Assembly: GCA_021234155.1 (NCBI GenBank)
Contig: JAJEKV010000025.1
Span: forward strand, 9,797,017 to 9,861,016
Source: Isoetes taiwanensis
Lineage: Eukaryota; Streptophyta; Lycopodiopsida; Isoetales; Isoetaceae
Length of the DNA stretch: 64,000 bases
Reading direction: 5' to 3'
Shown: in pieces, positions 46,319-59,110 of the stretch
How positions within the stretch are numbered: position 1 is the first letter of the stretch
How the letters are laid out: each line of letters begins with the position of its first letter
Made by a program: the position numbers and the translations under genes
Notes under the pieces: generated by a model
The model's database searches: none
Told to the model about the DNA's origin: nothing
Seen by the model: the letters and a program-made list of their open reading frames with translations, nothing else

Positions 46319-47329
46319 CATATCTTGCAATGAAGTGGAGGAAGTATTAGGCTCCAACTGTGTATCCAGAGTAGAAAGCTGCACCAGATTACAGTAAAGA
46401 ACAAGTTTGAGAATTCACAACCAATATTTATAATTCTCACAAAAATTTGAGAATTCTCTATTATTTATAGTTCGGATTCTCCTATTATTCCAGGATCAAA
46501 ACATTCTAATTTGTTTTATAAGAAGATAATAAACAAGTATTTGTTTCGCAGGTTTCCATATTGTTGCTTTGTGCTTTTGCAACCTACCTTCTGATCCCTG
46601 AGAAAGAAAATTTGAGAATCTATACCTTGCAATGACAAGGAGGAAGCGACAGCCACAGGGAGCAAGGGGGAGCCAAAGAATTCGGCTGCAATGATTCCCC
46701 TCCATTTTGGTTTCTTGCTATTTCCATCGAAAAGCATCCCTCCCTTAATTTTCAAAAATTATATAAGTTCTAAACATGTTAGAAAATATTGATACCAAGG
46801 CCTTTAGGGTTAGAACCAAGACCCTTAAGCTAGATATAGACTGCATTTTGTATTCGTCTCAGCTTAGTTGCCACTCTTAACCATTACAAACTTTTCTAAT
46901 CTACTTTAGCTATAGGACCTAGTTAGATTGCATTGCCTTATATCATAGATATCGACCCTCTTGAATAACCATTAACCATGCATATGATAAAGCCTCCCAC
47001 AACATCGGGAATAATCCAACCGAATGAAGAGAAGCAATCTAACAAGTCTAGCCAACTTATTAGATGGCATCAACTCAAAGAAGAGGGTAATAATTAAGAA
47101 GGAGAATTTCTAGAGTATAGATTAGATCTAAAACGAGTAATTACTTAATTGCATAGTCTTTTGTGACCAAAGAAAATGTCATGTCGACAAAACCTTGTGC
47201 CCATATGGCTCATGTAAATAATTCTTTACTCCATAACCTTGCATTTGCTAGATGACAGACATCTTTAAGAGAAAGACTCTTAAGTCTAAGTCTAGGCTAG
47301 TAATTATGGCAAGGCTGAGCAATTCACAA
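46319..47329. other. Non-coding sequence between LTR element and Gypsy remnant
   Basis: It contains repeats of TTTGAGAATTC words at 46410-46470. A 79-residue minus frame (46516-46755) is unassigned. Confidence 0.45.
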
Positions 47330-47859
47330 CATCAAAGGAAAAAGAGTCAACTTCGACATCGCCTTTAAGCCGAAGCAAAGCTAAGGTGGCAATCGGGTTA
47401 AAGGGCATTGGCAAGTATGACCTCATATTCAATATTTAAAGCCAGCTAAGCTATAGATTGTTATAAGCAAGAAATGTTCATCCTATTACCAAATGGCAAG
47501 CACTTTACAATCAAAGTTAAGGTAGTCATTCCAGTCATGCAATACATGTCAGCGAAATAGCTAGGCAAGTAAATTAAAAAAAATGGTCATATACATTCTT
47601 AAGTTGGAAGTCATTGACCTCGACGCAAGAGTAAGAAGGAAGATGCTATTTTCGAACAGTTGCCTAGGCCAATTGCTAAGCTAATCAAGGAGTTATATGA
47701 TATATTTCAAGATGAAATTTAAGACCTTCCTTATAGAGGCTTAGAGTGAAATCACTCTGCACCATATGCAAGGCCGGCCAAAGAAAAGCTCCTTATAGAT
47801 TGAGCACTCCCAAGCTAGCAAAGCTCAAGAAGCAATTGTAAGAGTCGCTTTAGCTCGGA

Positions 47860-48276
47860 TTCATTCGACCAATATAGAAGTCGCATGATGTGTATCGACT
47901 ATAGGCAGCTCATCAACTAGACGATAAAGAACAAGTATTCCTTGGCAAAGGCAGATGACTTGATGGATCAACTCCAAGGAACAAAATTCTTCTTTAAACT
48001 TGATTTGAAATCTGGCTATCACAGGACAAGAAGAAAGGAGAAAGACATTCATAAGACCGCCTCTAGATTGTGGATGGGCACTATCCTTTGATCTATCAAG
48101 TGCCTCCCCAACTTTTAAATGTATGATGAATGACATCGCCAAGATCATCGCTCATTTTCTTTTTCATTACATCCCATCTATAACAAATTGATGGAGGAGC
48201 GTATAGTGCAATTAAGAATCGTGTTTGAAAAGTTGAGATGGCACCGTCTTTTTGCTAAGCTTTGAAATATCGTTTT
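47860..48276 (+). pseudogene. Gypsy reverse transcriptase, left part
   Basis: RT core motifs are in order, but with several stops and shifts and with the YVDD region already eroded (HFLFHYI). The domain is interrupted at 48276 by the L1. Confidence 0.8.
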
Positions 48277-48413
48277 TTTTTTTTGAAGAACTATGTCATC
48301 AATATATTAAAAGAATGGTAATGTTACAAAGCAAGTGAGGAGGAAGGAGAACTGCCCCAAAGAGACAGCGATACCTTGACACTCCACAACAAACTCACAG
48401 AAAACCTGCAACT

Positions 48414-48756
48414 CTACTGCTGTACAAACCGACCATCACCATCTACAACACCTAAGAAGTCCCGCCAAATGGCAAACTTCCGCTCTACTAATCCTGGGAA
48501 CACTAGAAAGCTTTGAAATAGCTTGTACCTGAGTCGAGGAATCAGAGAGGCTGCAGACTGCTGAATCCCATGAAAGATCCACAACCGCCGCCGCTTCCAA
48601 ATCAGCCACACCAACCAAGCCACGCACAGATGTAAGGCTTGCTGTCGCAAGAGCGGCCAAGCACCAGGATACACATGAAGCGAAAGAATGGCGGCCAGTC
48701 AATCTCACGGAATGCGAGCCCCTAACCCAATCCTGGCAGCCTGCAAGTGAGGGCAT
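48414..48756 (-). pseudogene. L1 zf-RVT and C-terminal remnant
   Basis: HLCVAWLVWLIWKRRRLWIF is the W-x-IW-x-x-R motif that ends plant L1 ORF2 proteins. It is followed by the 3' UTR. Confidence 0.8.
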
Positions 48757-48999
48757 AAAACCGCATAATGCTCCATGGCCTCATGATGAAGGCCACAACA
48801 AGGCGAGAGGGCTCACACCCTACTAAAACCCGACTCACAAGGGCATTCACTCCTAATCTGGGGATGCACCACACACCACAAAAGCACCCTAACCTTCGGT
48901 GGGGGAAGTGAGCTCCATGTCCACGTCCAAACCGAGCGCCATCGAGAACTTGGAAGCTGCAGAGACCACTTGCCCTCAAGGGGCAAGTGTCATGAATAG

Positions 49000-51190
49000 C
49001 CGCCACCGGTAACAAGACCGCACAAAACAAGAAGACGCAACATCTGGATGAACCTTCTAAACCTGCACCACCACATCATCCCCGAGGGACTATAGGTATG
49101 TGTAGCGGAATACTCCCCGCCACTTGTTCCCCGGATAGCCCTTACCACGCCAGCGGTAGCCGAGCTCGAAAGAACTCCCACGAAGCTAGCCTGACCACCC
49201 CAATACCAATCCTCCAAGGTGAGCACAACAGCTTCGCCTCCAACGGGCTTTAAGGTCCAGCATGCACGGTGGCCTAAAGGGCAAGTCTTGTGGGGTAGAG
49301 GAACCCACAAGAAAGGGAGAAGAGTGGTGATAAACCGGGGCATAATCTACCCGGAAGAGCGCACACACATGATCCCAAGCCCGCAACACCCCGTGAGAAA
49401 AAAGGGGATGCATGTGGGAAAGGTTTGAGACCATACAACAATGCCTGTGGCAACTCCACATACACAGACGACTTCCCAAACGCCACACAATGGCGAAGAG
49501 GCAGAACAATAAAATACCGCAGCGGGAGAAGATGCTCCATCCTGCGAGAATGCTCCAAACAAACTTGAGACCAACACCTTACTATGCGAAGCCAAATCCG
49601 AATGGCCAAGCCCCCATCCTCCGGGCGGAGACACTTCCACCAAGCCACTTTAACAACCGCCCTTCACTCATCCCGCCCCACACAAAATTTGAACAATCTT
49701 ATCCAAAGCACCAGATCTTACCCTCGGGGAGCTAACATCGCAGATGTTTGTATACACATGAGTGCTACAAAGTACTTGACTTGGCAATAGTGATCCTACC
49801 CGCCATGGACAACTTGCTACCCCTTCCACCAATTGAGGTGTTTTCGCAACCCCGCAAAATCTCATCCCACACCCTCCCATGGAAACATCCTCCAAAGGGA
49901 TACCCAACAGCTTAGTACACACATTACCCGGAAGCACCTTCCAAGGGAATAGAGCCAAACAAGGGGGCCCGAAGTCGGTGGGCCCATAATCGCGGAGCAC
50001 TTACCCCAATTCGGAAGAATGCCCGAGGCCAAGGAGAAAGTATCCAAGAAAACCCTTCACATTCCGAAATTCCTCTCTTCTACCACCAAGAAGAGGAAAG
50101 TGTCATCGGGAACTTGGTTAATAATCTGCTGGCTACCATCCTACATCCAAGCCCATCCACCACCCCCTCCTCCACTTTGCATCCAAAACAAGCGAGACAA
50201 TGCCTCCGCCACATCGTAAACAAAAAAAAGCAAAGGGCACCCCACTCGACGCCCCTCTCCTAAGGAGAAAAAGGCGGAGGGTTCACCACACCACCACCAC
50301 AGAGCCCCGTCTTGACCTATGTAGCTTCATGATCTCTCAGTAAAAGCGTGGACCATGCCCCGCGCTAACATCATGGCAGACAAGAACTCCCAACGGACAC
50401 TATTGTAAGCTTTGGCAAAGCCAATCTTAAGATAGACAATGCCTTGACCTGTTCTCCTGGCCCAATAAAGGCCCTCACAAGCTGCGGCAACATTAGTCAA
50501 AATGTTCCTCCTGTGGATAAACCAATTTCGCACCTTACTAATGGAAGAAGTCAACACCGCTTCAACTTCTCTGCCCGAGGGGCTTTTCGCCAATAATCTT
50601 ATACACAAAGGACAACAAGGAGATAGGCCTCAATCATTAATAGTAGAAGGCTGCTTAACCTTAGGAATCAAGGAAATGCATGCGGTATTCAAGATCCTAT
50701 CCATTTGAGAAGACTGCAGCAACTCAAGATACACCTGGTACAGAGACTCACCAGCCCACTTCCAATAAGTCTGAAAGAACTCCACAGGGATGCCATCCAG
50801 CCCAGGACATTTATCCTTGGCCATGCACATATATGCCTCCCCTAAATCCTCTCGAGAGAGCCTCTGCCCAAGCTCTCACGCCGGTGAGGCGAGAATAGAT
50901 GGCTTAACAGCCCCAAAACAAGCTCATGCATCTCCTCTGCTCATAGGGAAGAGGCTGTCACGAAAAACCACGAAATGAGAGCATGCACATACCTCTATAA
51001 ATCAGCGGGATCCTCCAAAGTCGGCCATCGAGGCAAAGCAAGGGGCCACGCCATAGATCTTTTATCGCCATTTGCCTAGCTGCCCGAAGAACACCGGAAC
51101 TTGTGTCCTCCTCCTTCAACCAGTAAGGGCCGCCTTCACCGCGCCTCTGCACTTTAACCTGCTCGAGAACAACAATACGTCGCAACAACG
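49000..51190 (-). pseudogene. L1 reverse transcriptase remnant
   Basis: Fragments in order: KCPGLDGIPVEFFQTYW and ILNTACISLIPKVKQP (50630-50830), FIHRRNILTNVAAACEG and IVYLKIGFAKAYNSVRWEF (50327-50608; the motif A Asp is changed to Gly and DS to NS). A degraded GGLGIRDLA-type region follows near 49600. Loss of the motif A aspartate alone would inactivate it. Confidence 0.85.
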
Positions 51191-51349
51191 CATTTTCCTA
51201 ATGCCATCGGCGTTCTTGAATCTTCTCCAACTCCTGATAGAGACCATGCAACTCCTGCCACCCGTGCACACATCGCCTACCAAAGACCTTGGCAAAGCGC
51301 TTCACCTGGCCAATGCAAATACCATACGGACATACCCTTGAGAGATGAA

Positions 51350-52180
51350 AAGGTATCAAGCCACAACTCCTGACCTTTGGCGAGAAATCTGCATCGGCCC
51401 GAAAGGGGTGTTCAAACGAAACACCGTCCTAGAGGGCCGAGAGGCAACCGCACCACTGACCCGGACAAAACCTGAGGGTAATGATCGAGAAATGGAGGTA
51501 GATGCCAATGTTACTCCCAAAAAAGAGAGCACACCATCCGGTGTGCATGGGGAAGAGACCTGGTCATGCCTAGCATACGCTCGCCCCAAGACCAATCTGC
51601 CTAATACAATAGGTGAAAGACAAGTCCCGGGGACCTCAACCAAGGCCAAATCCTCCAACAAAGCGAGACCACTGGTCCCTCTCAAACCCATGCACAACCG
51701 CGGATTCCGAGGCCTGAGAGCGATCCTCTACTTTCTACCATATTGAAGTCCCCTAACAAAGAATCCAAAGCGGCAACCCACCAAGGGCTCGTGAACTTAT
51801 TCCGGATGTGGCCCATAAAGCACCAGCTGAGAAGGCTGATTAGGGGCATAAACATTAACAATCCCCCACTCTTGCCCTCCCTCCAACCACATAATTATTG
51901 CCCACCGACCAAACACATGTGCTGCAGAGTACGTGACCTGCACATCCATCCTCCAAGCAATAAGAATACCCCCACTAGTCCGCCCAGAAGAAGAAGCAAT
52001 AGAGGCAAACTGCCTATCAACCATATTCATGAGCCTGGACATATCACCCCTGTGACACTTATGCTCCTGAATGCAAACAATATCAGGACGCAACTGCCGA
52101 AGTGCCAAAGAAACACGGGCCCTCTTACTACTAGAGGACCGCACCCCCCGCATATTCCAACTAAGGATCGACCTATTCAT
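51350..52180 (-). pseudogene. L1 endonuclease remnant
   Basis: It begins SILSWNMRGVRSS (catalytic Asn) and DIVCIQEHKCH (catalytic Glu), then SGGILIAWR and WGIVNVYAPN. After a shift the frame at 51356-51697 continues. It is a clear plant L1 AP-endonuclease. Confidence 0.9.
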
Positions 52181-52299
52181 CCCGGAGGAGAAGTATCCAG
52201 CCCCACATGCCTACCCACCAGGCCATCAGCCCACTCCACAGAGTCATCATCTAGAGCCAGAGGATTAATCACAGCAATGTGACCCACAGCCGCTACGTG

Positions 52300-54049
52300 A
52301 CATTCCACTTTCAACACGTGTTGGAAGTCCCCCAGGCACCTCCATAGAGTCATGGTCCACACTAGTCTCTACCTCCAACCGGGCTGCTCCAGCCACCTCA
52401 TGCTCAGCACATACCGCTACCAGGACATCCCCAACAGGATCACCAGCCCCTCCCACAACCCTGTCCTCAGACCTAACCACAACCAAATCATCTGAGCCCT
52501 CCCCTGAGCCACCACGTCCCCTAGCCCCGCCATCCAATGGGCGGCCAGCAGCAAGCCTGCCCCGGCCTCGTCCCACACCACCTCTCCCAACCACACCACC
52601 TCGTCCAACTCCACTCCCTTTGCACCATGGAGTCCTGCACTTTGTGCCTCGGGAACGGAGGAATCACAGGCCCTCGCATAAGCACCCAACCCCTACCACA
52701 TCACAAGCACCAGGCCGGGATCGTCCAGCGGTCGGATGGTAGCACAATAGATGGAAACATCCGCCGGATCTCGAGCCATTCAAAAGCTTCAATCGGAAGA
52801 GAAAATGCGGGGACCACTACGCCTTTGGAAGAGAAGTGGAGTGCAGTACCAAAGCGGCAGAGCAACAGAGATCTTGGGAACCTGCACAATAGAATGAGCC
52901 AAATATACACCCAGCCATTAGCCATAGAAACCAAGAAATCGGGGCACCATCGGATCGGAAGGAAGATCCTGAATCTGGAACCAATATGGGATTTTAACCG
53001 TTGTCAAAGAACTGGTGGACATTGCTTGGGAGTATATCTTGATACAACACATAAGATTCACCCAAAGTATCCACCCAAGACTAACCAATTGCCGCACGGA
53101 AGACTCAGCCTCAAACATGATTATGAAGAAATTATTTGGTAGGAATTTGAGACTGATACACCGGCAAACCAATCCGCCTCGGATGTCCTAAGCAAGCCAA
53201 GAGCTAAACCTCCTCGTGTCCAATATGTAACCCGTGAAGTAGCCCAATACCGCAAAATGAAACTAGATTCTCAATGGTCTGAACATGCCCCGGTATGATC
53301 AATATCTATCCATGGAGTCTCGAAGAGCTGCCTGGGTCAACAGTGATGATCCTCCACAAATTTCAGCCTCTTGAACACGGGCAGTCCTACACTCCGAGCC
53401 TTGCGCTTGATCCAATCTGAAAACCCCCCCCGAGTGATGCGAGCAATAAATCCTCATTGTCTCCGCCAAAGGCGCGGGGAGTTGGGGCTGCCACCTCAGC
53501 ACCCTCGAGGTATCCAGGGGCACCCGGCCTACATGCACCCTAGAAGAGGGCGATCACCAAAGCAAGTGATCCTTCCCAAGCACGGGGGAAGAGGGCATCC
53601 AGAGATCCAGGCCAAAGGGGGCATGCTTGATGGAATCAAGACCGGACTACTGGAGTCTCAAAATTATATTGAGAGGAAGAGCAATCCACACACCTCTCAA
53701 CTGAAGGGGATTCCAAGAGCTCCCTCATCTCTGCCACCAATTGCATGCCACTTCCTACAGCCCGCGCCTCTTCATGCATGCCGAGACCCGCGCCCTTCCC
53801 CTTTACTGGAGGATTCTTCCTCCTCGCCATCTCCCTTGGCTTCAGCCCCAAGCCATGAGGCTCAATCGATCCCCCATCAGTCTGTCTGGCAGCAGCCATG
53901 ACATCCGTACCAGTCCAGAAATCAGCTGTTTGCGGCAACAAGCCACATGCAAAATAGCTGATTCTATACACTTCCGGAAAGAGCTCGGAGCAAGCTTTCC
54001 ATGGAGCCCAAGCACGGCGAAATCTGACACCAGATAAGAGAGATATCAC
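52300..54049 (-). pseudogene. L1 ORF1 (DUF4283-type Gag-like protein) remnant
   Basis: A start region at about 53900 (MAAARQTDGG) is basic. The 52918-53172 frame has IQDLPSDPMVPRFLGFYG, the conserved end of the plant DUF4283 nucleocapsid-like domain. Proline/Gly-rich sequence follows. The frame is broken several times. Confidence 0.7.
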
Positions 54050-54143
54050 CGATCAAAGTTTCGCCGTCAGAACCCCGACCGCTCAATTCGACCGCCTTCC
54101 ATCCGCAACCTTTTTTTTTTGTTCTTATGTTTTAAAAAGTATC

Positions 54144-54505
54144 TATCGTTTTGCAACACCTAAGGTGGAGTATTTGGATCGTGGGGTATCCGCAAAGAAT
54201 ATCTCCACCGAGCCACCAAAGATCGAGGCAATAATTGATTGGACGAGACCAAAGAACATCTATGAAGTGAGAAGCTTCATGGGTCATGCAGAGTATTATA
54301 GGGATTTAAAACAGTATGCTTCTTATGACAAGCTCAAAGAATCCTTGACAACAGCACCTGTACTTACCCCACTGTACCCAAGCAAAGACAAGCTGGTGGT
54401 GACAGATGCAAGTAAGATTGCAATAAGGGGAGATCTAATGCAAGAGGGAAGAATTGTAGCTTATGAATCAAAGATGATGAATGAGGTTGAACAGCGTTAC
54501 CCATA
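54144..54505 (+). pseudogene. Gypsy RT tail and RNase H, right part
   Basis: An open frame of 113 residues: EYLDRGVSAKNISTEP, IIDWTRPKNIYEVRSFMG, LTTAPVLTPLYPSKD, then VVTDASKIAIRGDLMQ (RNase H start, first catalytic Asp). It ends at TAA after VEQRYP. Confidence 0.9.
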
Positions 54506-54839
54506 AGGATATCTTCTAGCAACCAGAAGTCTTCAGAAGAGCTTAGCCAATAAGCATAGAACGATAAGGAAATTTTTGGTCGGAGATAGCGTGTAGCTCA
54601 AGATTAAAGTCAAGCAAGCCAAGCTTCGTATCGATAACTGCAAGAAGCTTGCTCTAAGGTGTTCAAAGAGTAGGTAGTCAATACTACAAAGAGTCCGCAA
54701 GGCCTTCCACATAAGTCTTTTTAAGAAGCACACTCCTAGTCCAGAGGAGATATTGGAAATTCCAACCTTGTTGGAGATGACTGAGGAATAACTTGAGATA
54801 CCCACAATTCTAACCATGAACCCTAATCAATTAACCCTA

Positions 54840-55640
54840 ACTGTAAGTTAGATGCATGTGGTCGTCTCCTTGCCTGACGATCTCAATGAGCTCGTAGTAC
54901 CTGAAATTTGATTTCCATGAGTGATAGAGCTCTGGGAACTGGACAGTGCCTAGCCATTCGGCGTCATCGGCGTCTGGATCGCAGAAATTCCACTTGTCAA
55001 ACATTGGCTTGAGTTGGTAGGTCATCGGCTGCAATGACTCACATGCCTCCGAATGGTGTGGGCATCGCGGTGGCCTCATATCTGAATGTGAATCGCGCAA
55101 ACATGTTAGTCGGGCGTGCCTGGTTTGTTGTGCGGGCTTAAAGCAACAGGTGGATTGGGATGTTACTTACTTGTTGCACAGTGCGTCAACATGGAAGAGG
55201 AGATGGAGGCCGACCATTGAGATCTTGTCTATGACCAGCATTCTCACTGCCTTGTAGGCATTCCTCCCTATTTCCAGCATGCCAGATATGGGATCGTCTA
55301 AAACGTTGTCATTGGCCTTATGCTTGAGAATCTTTGAGTAGCGTGATGCCGTCGGCGTTGTCTGCTGCCGCCACGCCATATGCAAACTATGACAACCGAT
55401 GGCCTGCTCATTGGGCCGAGGAGCTCTTATTGAAAGATCCGCTTTTGTCCCTTGATAAAGCCGCGAGCAGCCAGGACTTGCCCATGCCTGTGCCGCCCGT
55501 GAGGAAGAGGTTGTACCTGTAGGTTGGTCCACGTGTCTTCTTGTACATAATGTCGTCATAGAGTAGTCGTTAAGCCTTTTTTCGTCGTCTGGACCATTGT
55601 GTAGTACATCTTATTGGGCATGATTTGTTTGTTCAAGAGC
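54840..55640 (-). pseudogene. Helitron-type PIF1 helicase fragment
   Basis: In the minus direction: PNKMYYTMVQTTKKG, YRYNLFLTGGTGMGKSWLLA (Walker A), VRMLVIDKISMVGLHLLFHV (Walker B, with Glu changed to Lys), ATAMPTPFGGM, YQLKPMFDKWNF, and ELIEIVRQGDD. This is the SF1 helicase order of Helitron transposases. GTAAGTA at 55170 and an ATTCAG acceptor near 55085 would splice out about 85 nt and restore NKYEATAMP in frame. A stop (GGM*V), a one-base shift before YQLKPMF and a shift after Walker A break it. Rep/HUH was not seen. A cellular PIF1 is less likely. Confidence 0.75.
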
Positions 55641-56129
55641 ATTGTTCTTTGGACCTACATGGAACAGGAGGCGGTCAGTTTGTTGTAAATGGTGGGGCCG
55701 TTTTGGATTGCATAACCGGTATCTGTGTAGAGTGTAGTGTGGTAGATCAATTATAGATAATACAACCTCGTAAGATAGGCTTCATTTCCGTTGCTACATC
55801 TTGTCACAAAAAAAAACATCAGCTGGATACGAAGTGTTGCATTTGTCGGAATCTAGTAATATTTGATGCCGAAGATAAATACACGCCTTGGTGGCATAGA
55901 AAGTCGGAAGTGGACATCTCTCTAGGTCCATTTGTACCCACTTGTAATGTGGAAGTCCGTCGCAACCTGGAGCAATAAATAAAGGCATAAAAACTTACAC
56001 TACGATTGCACAGTTTCAATTATCCATCATGAATAACATGGGAAAAAATAAATTGTACCTTGTCTATCATTATCACCTGCAAGATAAGTATATATTCAAA
56101 AATAAAGTATATATTGCACCAGCCACCAA
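55641..56129. other. Sequence upstream of the helicase remnant
   Basis: Contains the partial third copy of the dispersed repeat. A 64-residue minus frame (55794-55988) has scattered cysteines (GCDGLPHYKWVQMDLERCP). I cannot assign it. Confidence 0.4.
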
Positions 56130-56484
56130 AACATGGACTCTTGGCATCATCTGGCAACTAAATGGGCATAAAAATAGTACATAATTGTCCTAGGCATTGA
56201 AGATTGTCCGGCATCTTTATCATGTATATTATTTGGAGATGTCATGCGTCTTACTAATTGTTATCATGTTTGTAAACGCTTATGTCCATTGTTAAAGGTG
56301 AATGAAAATCTAAAATAGTCTTTTTCTAGTAAGCAGGATAATTGTTGTCCTGTCAAGAGTGTGGATCATTCATGTGCTTAAGAAGATTGAAATCAATTAT
56401 AGATAGTACAACCTCGTAAGATAGACTTTGTTTCTGCTTCTACACCTGGTCACAACAAAGACCAAAAACCATCTTGCATTGCAA
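56130..56484 (+). repeat. Dispersed 355-bp repeat, copy 1
   Basis: This aligns with 62425-62780 (shared GTACATAATTGTCCTAGGCA and ATGAAAATCTAAAATAGTCT). A partial third copy of its end (ATACAACCTCGTAAGATAG) is at 55765. The origin is unknown. Confidence 0.85.
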
Positions 56485-57415
56485 TCCTCCAACTGATTAC
56501 ATTGACAATATTTCTCATGCAATTTTGTTCATGGAGAAGCCTTCACATATTCATAATTCATGCCGGTACGGAAAAGGAATGGAAATTGGGCATTATAGAA
56601 AAGCACGATAAACAGATATATAGGAAGCAAAGTCATAAAGTAGAACCACCAAACAATATACAATTGTACAACCAAGCCACATTACCCGGAAGGAGCTATG
56701 AGTAATATGGGTCACTTGTGCTTATGCCTTTGCTACCAACAAAATAAAGTAATTACACCAAGCATGGAATAATAAATGCTTCTTCTACAGGTTTGTATTT
56801 CATGTAAGATACTCATAATAAAGATCTACATATGACGTTGATAAACTTCTCTCTAAGCTGCAATACTTCGTTGAATGTGGTTATTCAAGTTGTATTTGAT
56901 TTTCTGGAGCCATAAATTATATTGATCTCCAAATTGTCGAATCGCAAGTGCACATTTAGGAGCAAATGTAAAAGCATGTATCATCTATGAAGTTGAAGAT
57001 ATAGGACATCAGTGATGAAAGATGAGTCGGTATCTGCCATCCAAAGGTATTCAATTTATTGCAATAATTATGTATATTGTTGAAACAATGCAACAAAATC
57101 TATATTTCTACGTGCACAATAATTGTTACTACATTCACTTCCCTTTCTCTGAAAGACAAATCATGTAATTCAAATTGTTAGAATAGGATATAGATTTGTT
57201 AAAGAATAAACAATTAGATTTACCTTTAGTAAACTTCTTGGTTTCTAACTTCTATTTTGATGAAGCTGGTGCAGAGCTAGAAACTTTAATGTACTTGCAA
57301 CTTTGTAATAACGCTCGTACTGCGTTGTTGATATGTTTAAATCTATCTGGGCTACCAAACCATCTCGACACAATTACTACCTACACAAAATCGGAACTAA
57401 TAGTATATAATAATA
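56485..57415. other. AT-rich sequence, no gene recognised
   Basis: No frame or repeat of note was seen before the (ATT)n tail of LINE C. Confidence 0.5.
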
Positions 57416-57673
57416 ATAATAATAATTTATTTACGTCCAACAAAGACCCATAGGTCATGGGACAAACTTTACTGTATTACATCATTGCTTCTTTTGAAAT
57501 CATCTAATGTACTTCATTAAGCTCCACGCTCGCAAGAAGTTCTCTGATAAATTTTGCCACTTGACATATTGTGGAAAATTTTTGGAAAAGAGTCACCAAA
57601 GTCTCAGTACTCCAGTTTACCTGAGAATACCTTGCCCGAAGTGCCTCAAACCGGGGCGAAATATAGCATGCAA

Positions 57674-57892
57674 TTACGTTTCTATGTCTTGCCCGCATCC
57701 ACATACCCTTGCTTCCCTAGGAAGACCAAACCACCTCCCTCTTTCAATCATGAGATGATGTGAGCTCATGCGCATCCGAGCAATCCCCCGTATCATCCCT
57801 GGGTGCATATCCTTATGTCGAAGGTATAATTGTATGCCATGTTTTGCTTCAGGATTAAAATCTGCCAAATAATATTCAACTTTCTTTTTCAC
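57674..57892 (-). pseudogene. LINE C C-terminal fragment
   Basis: MRMSSHHLMIERGRWFGLP aligns with the SSHRLEIKVGRW region of LINE A and GSHDLRIEKGRW of LINE B. The knuckle is reduced (VCGCGQD) and cut by a stop. Confidence 0.8.
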
Positions 57893-58299
57893 ACAAAACC
57901 AACATACCGCTCAAATGCCTTCTCTTTAAATGCCTTCCCAAAATCAGCCATGGTAAGGTGCAAAACGTGTGACCATCTATGGATATCTTTATGCCAACTT
58001 GTTTTCCCTCTTTCCCCAATTCAAATTGACACCTTGATTGCCACACTTACTAATGATGTACCTACCTTTTCTATTTAAATAGCGAAACAGTTTGCCATAC
58101 ACCTTGGATTTCCAACGGATATGCTCCACTCTCTAGTAACAAGACCTCATATGGTAATTGACCTTTTGACCTTGAGAACCATATGCGGCAAGTTTTTTGT
58201 ATCTGCTCTAATGCATTCCACTTCCCCTTTGGCAAAGAAGGCCCCATAGTTCAACAACAGATAAGGCTACTTGGCATTATTAATGCATCGAACAAAGCG

Positions 58300-59110
58300 T
58301 TTCAGTTGTCCATGAGCGCACACTTGCTTGTCTTCCGTGATTGAGCATCATGTAAAAAGCCTTCCATGCGGCTGAAATACGATGAGTCAACACCTTGGGT
58401 CCAAGATCTCCTTCCCAAAGATAAATCGTATGGCCCAAGTATTTGTATGAGTTGGTCTGTTTCTATCCGTTCCCCTTGGTATGTCACATCAACCTCCATT
58501 CTTCCAAAGCATACAATTTTGTCTTATTCAAGTTAACTGTTAGGCCAAACCGATTGCAAAAAATCAGCAAGTCTTTGCCAATTGAGTGTGCATGTCTTCT
58601 TGTGTGTATGCAGATAGCAAAAGGTCATCGGCAAAAAGCAATAGCACTACCAATTCTGATACAATCGGGAAATATGCAACCAAATGATCGGAGGAAGCTC
58701 TCAAGTTGGTCCACATACAAACCAAATAAGGTAGGTGATGGGCGCCTTGCTTCACGCCTACATCACTTTGGATATTGCCTCTGTCATTCCGATTGGAGTT
58801 CTCACTCTTCCTTGTACATTTTGATAAAGCCTTCCAACCGCTATGACCCACTCTTTTGGCACCCCAAGACCTATCAATCATCCATTAGTTTACGCGCTTG
58901 TGGCACAAGATCAAAGGCCTTTTGCGAAATCAATGAAGCAAAGAAATTAAAGCTTTATTCTTAGACTTGGCCTCCTCTACTAAAGCTCTTAGTGTGATCA
59001 AATGATCAAGCGCCCCATATCCCCGCTGAAAGCCAGCTGGCCTCTTGCCCCGATATCATTTGCATCCGCCCATTTTGTTAGTTTTATGTCAAAGACTTTA
59101 CCAAACAGTT
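58300..59110 (-). pseudogene. LINE C reverse transcriptase remnant
   Basis: Joined across shifts it shows LTKWADANDIGARGQ, GYGALDHLITLRALVEEAKS, LFIDFAKAFDLVP-like (motif A), GVKQGAHHLP (motif B, damaged) and LLLFADDLLLSAY (motif C). YQGERIETDQLIQILG then follows, where LINE A has YKGEKIETVECFMYLG. Confidence 0.8.

Larger units (their letters stand above)
48277..54143 (-). mobile_element. L1-type LINE inserted in the Gypsy RT
   Basis: On the minus strand the order is ORF1 (about 54030-52300), AP-endonuclease (about 52180-51350), reverse transcriptase (about 51190-49000), zf-RVT (about 48750-48420), 3' UTR and poly(A) (poly-T on plus at 48273-48284). The duplicated word TATCGTTTT at 48268-48276 and 54144-54152 marks the target site. 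It is nearly full length and degraded by shifts throughout. Confidence 0.88.
47330..54835 (+). mobile_element. Decayed Ty3/Gypsy pol, split by an L1
   Basis: The left part (47330-48276) runs from a protease-RT linker (IKELYDIFQDEI) into RT (MCIDYRQLI, KYSLAKADDLMDQL, FFKLDLKSGYH, VPPTFKCMMNDI, FEKLRWHRLFAK). The right part (54144-54835) resumes at the next residues (FATPKVEYL) with ISTEPPKIEAIIDWTRP, the RNase H start and VVTDASKIAIRGDLMQEG. It then jumps to the integrase C-terminal region (FLVGDSV, LFKKHTPSPEEI). Integrase core is missing. No LTRs were found. Confidence 0.85.

Noticed and set aside
48414-54049. Many plus-strand frames of 60-200 residues (e.g. 52537-53142)
   Set aside because: They are antisense shadows of the minus-strand L1, whose endonuclease and RT motifs are on the other strand.
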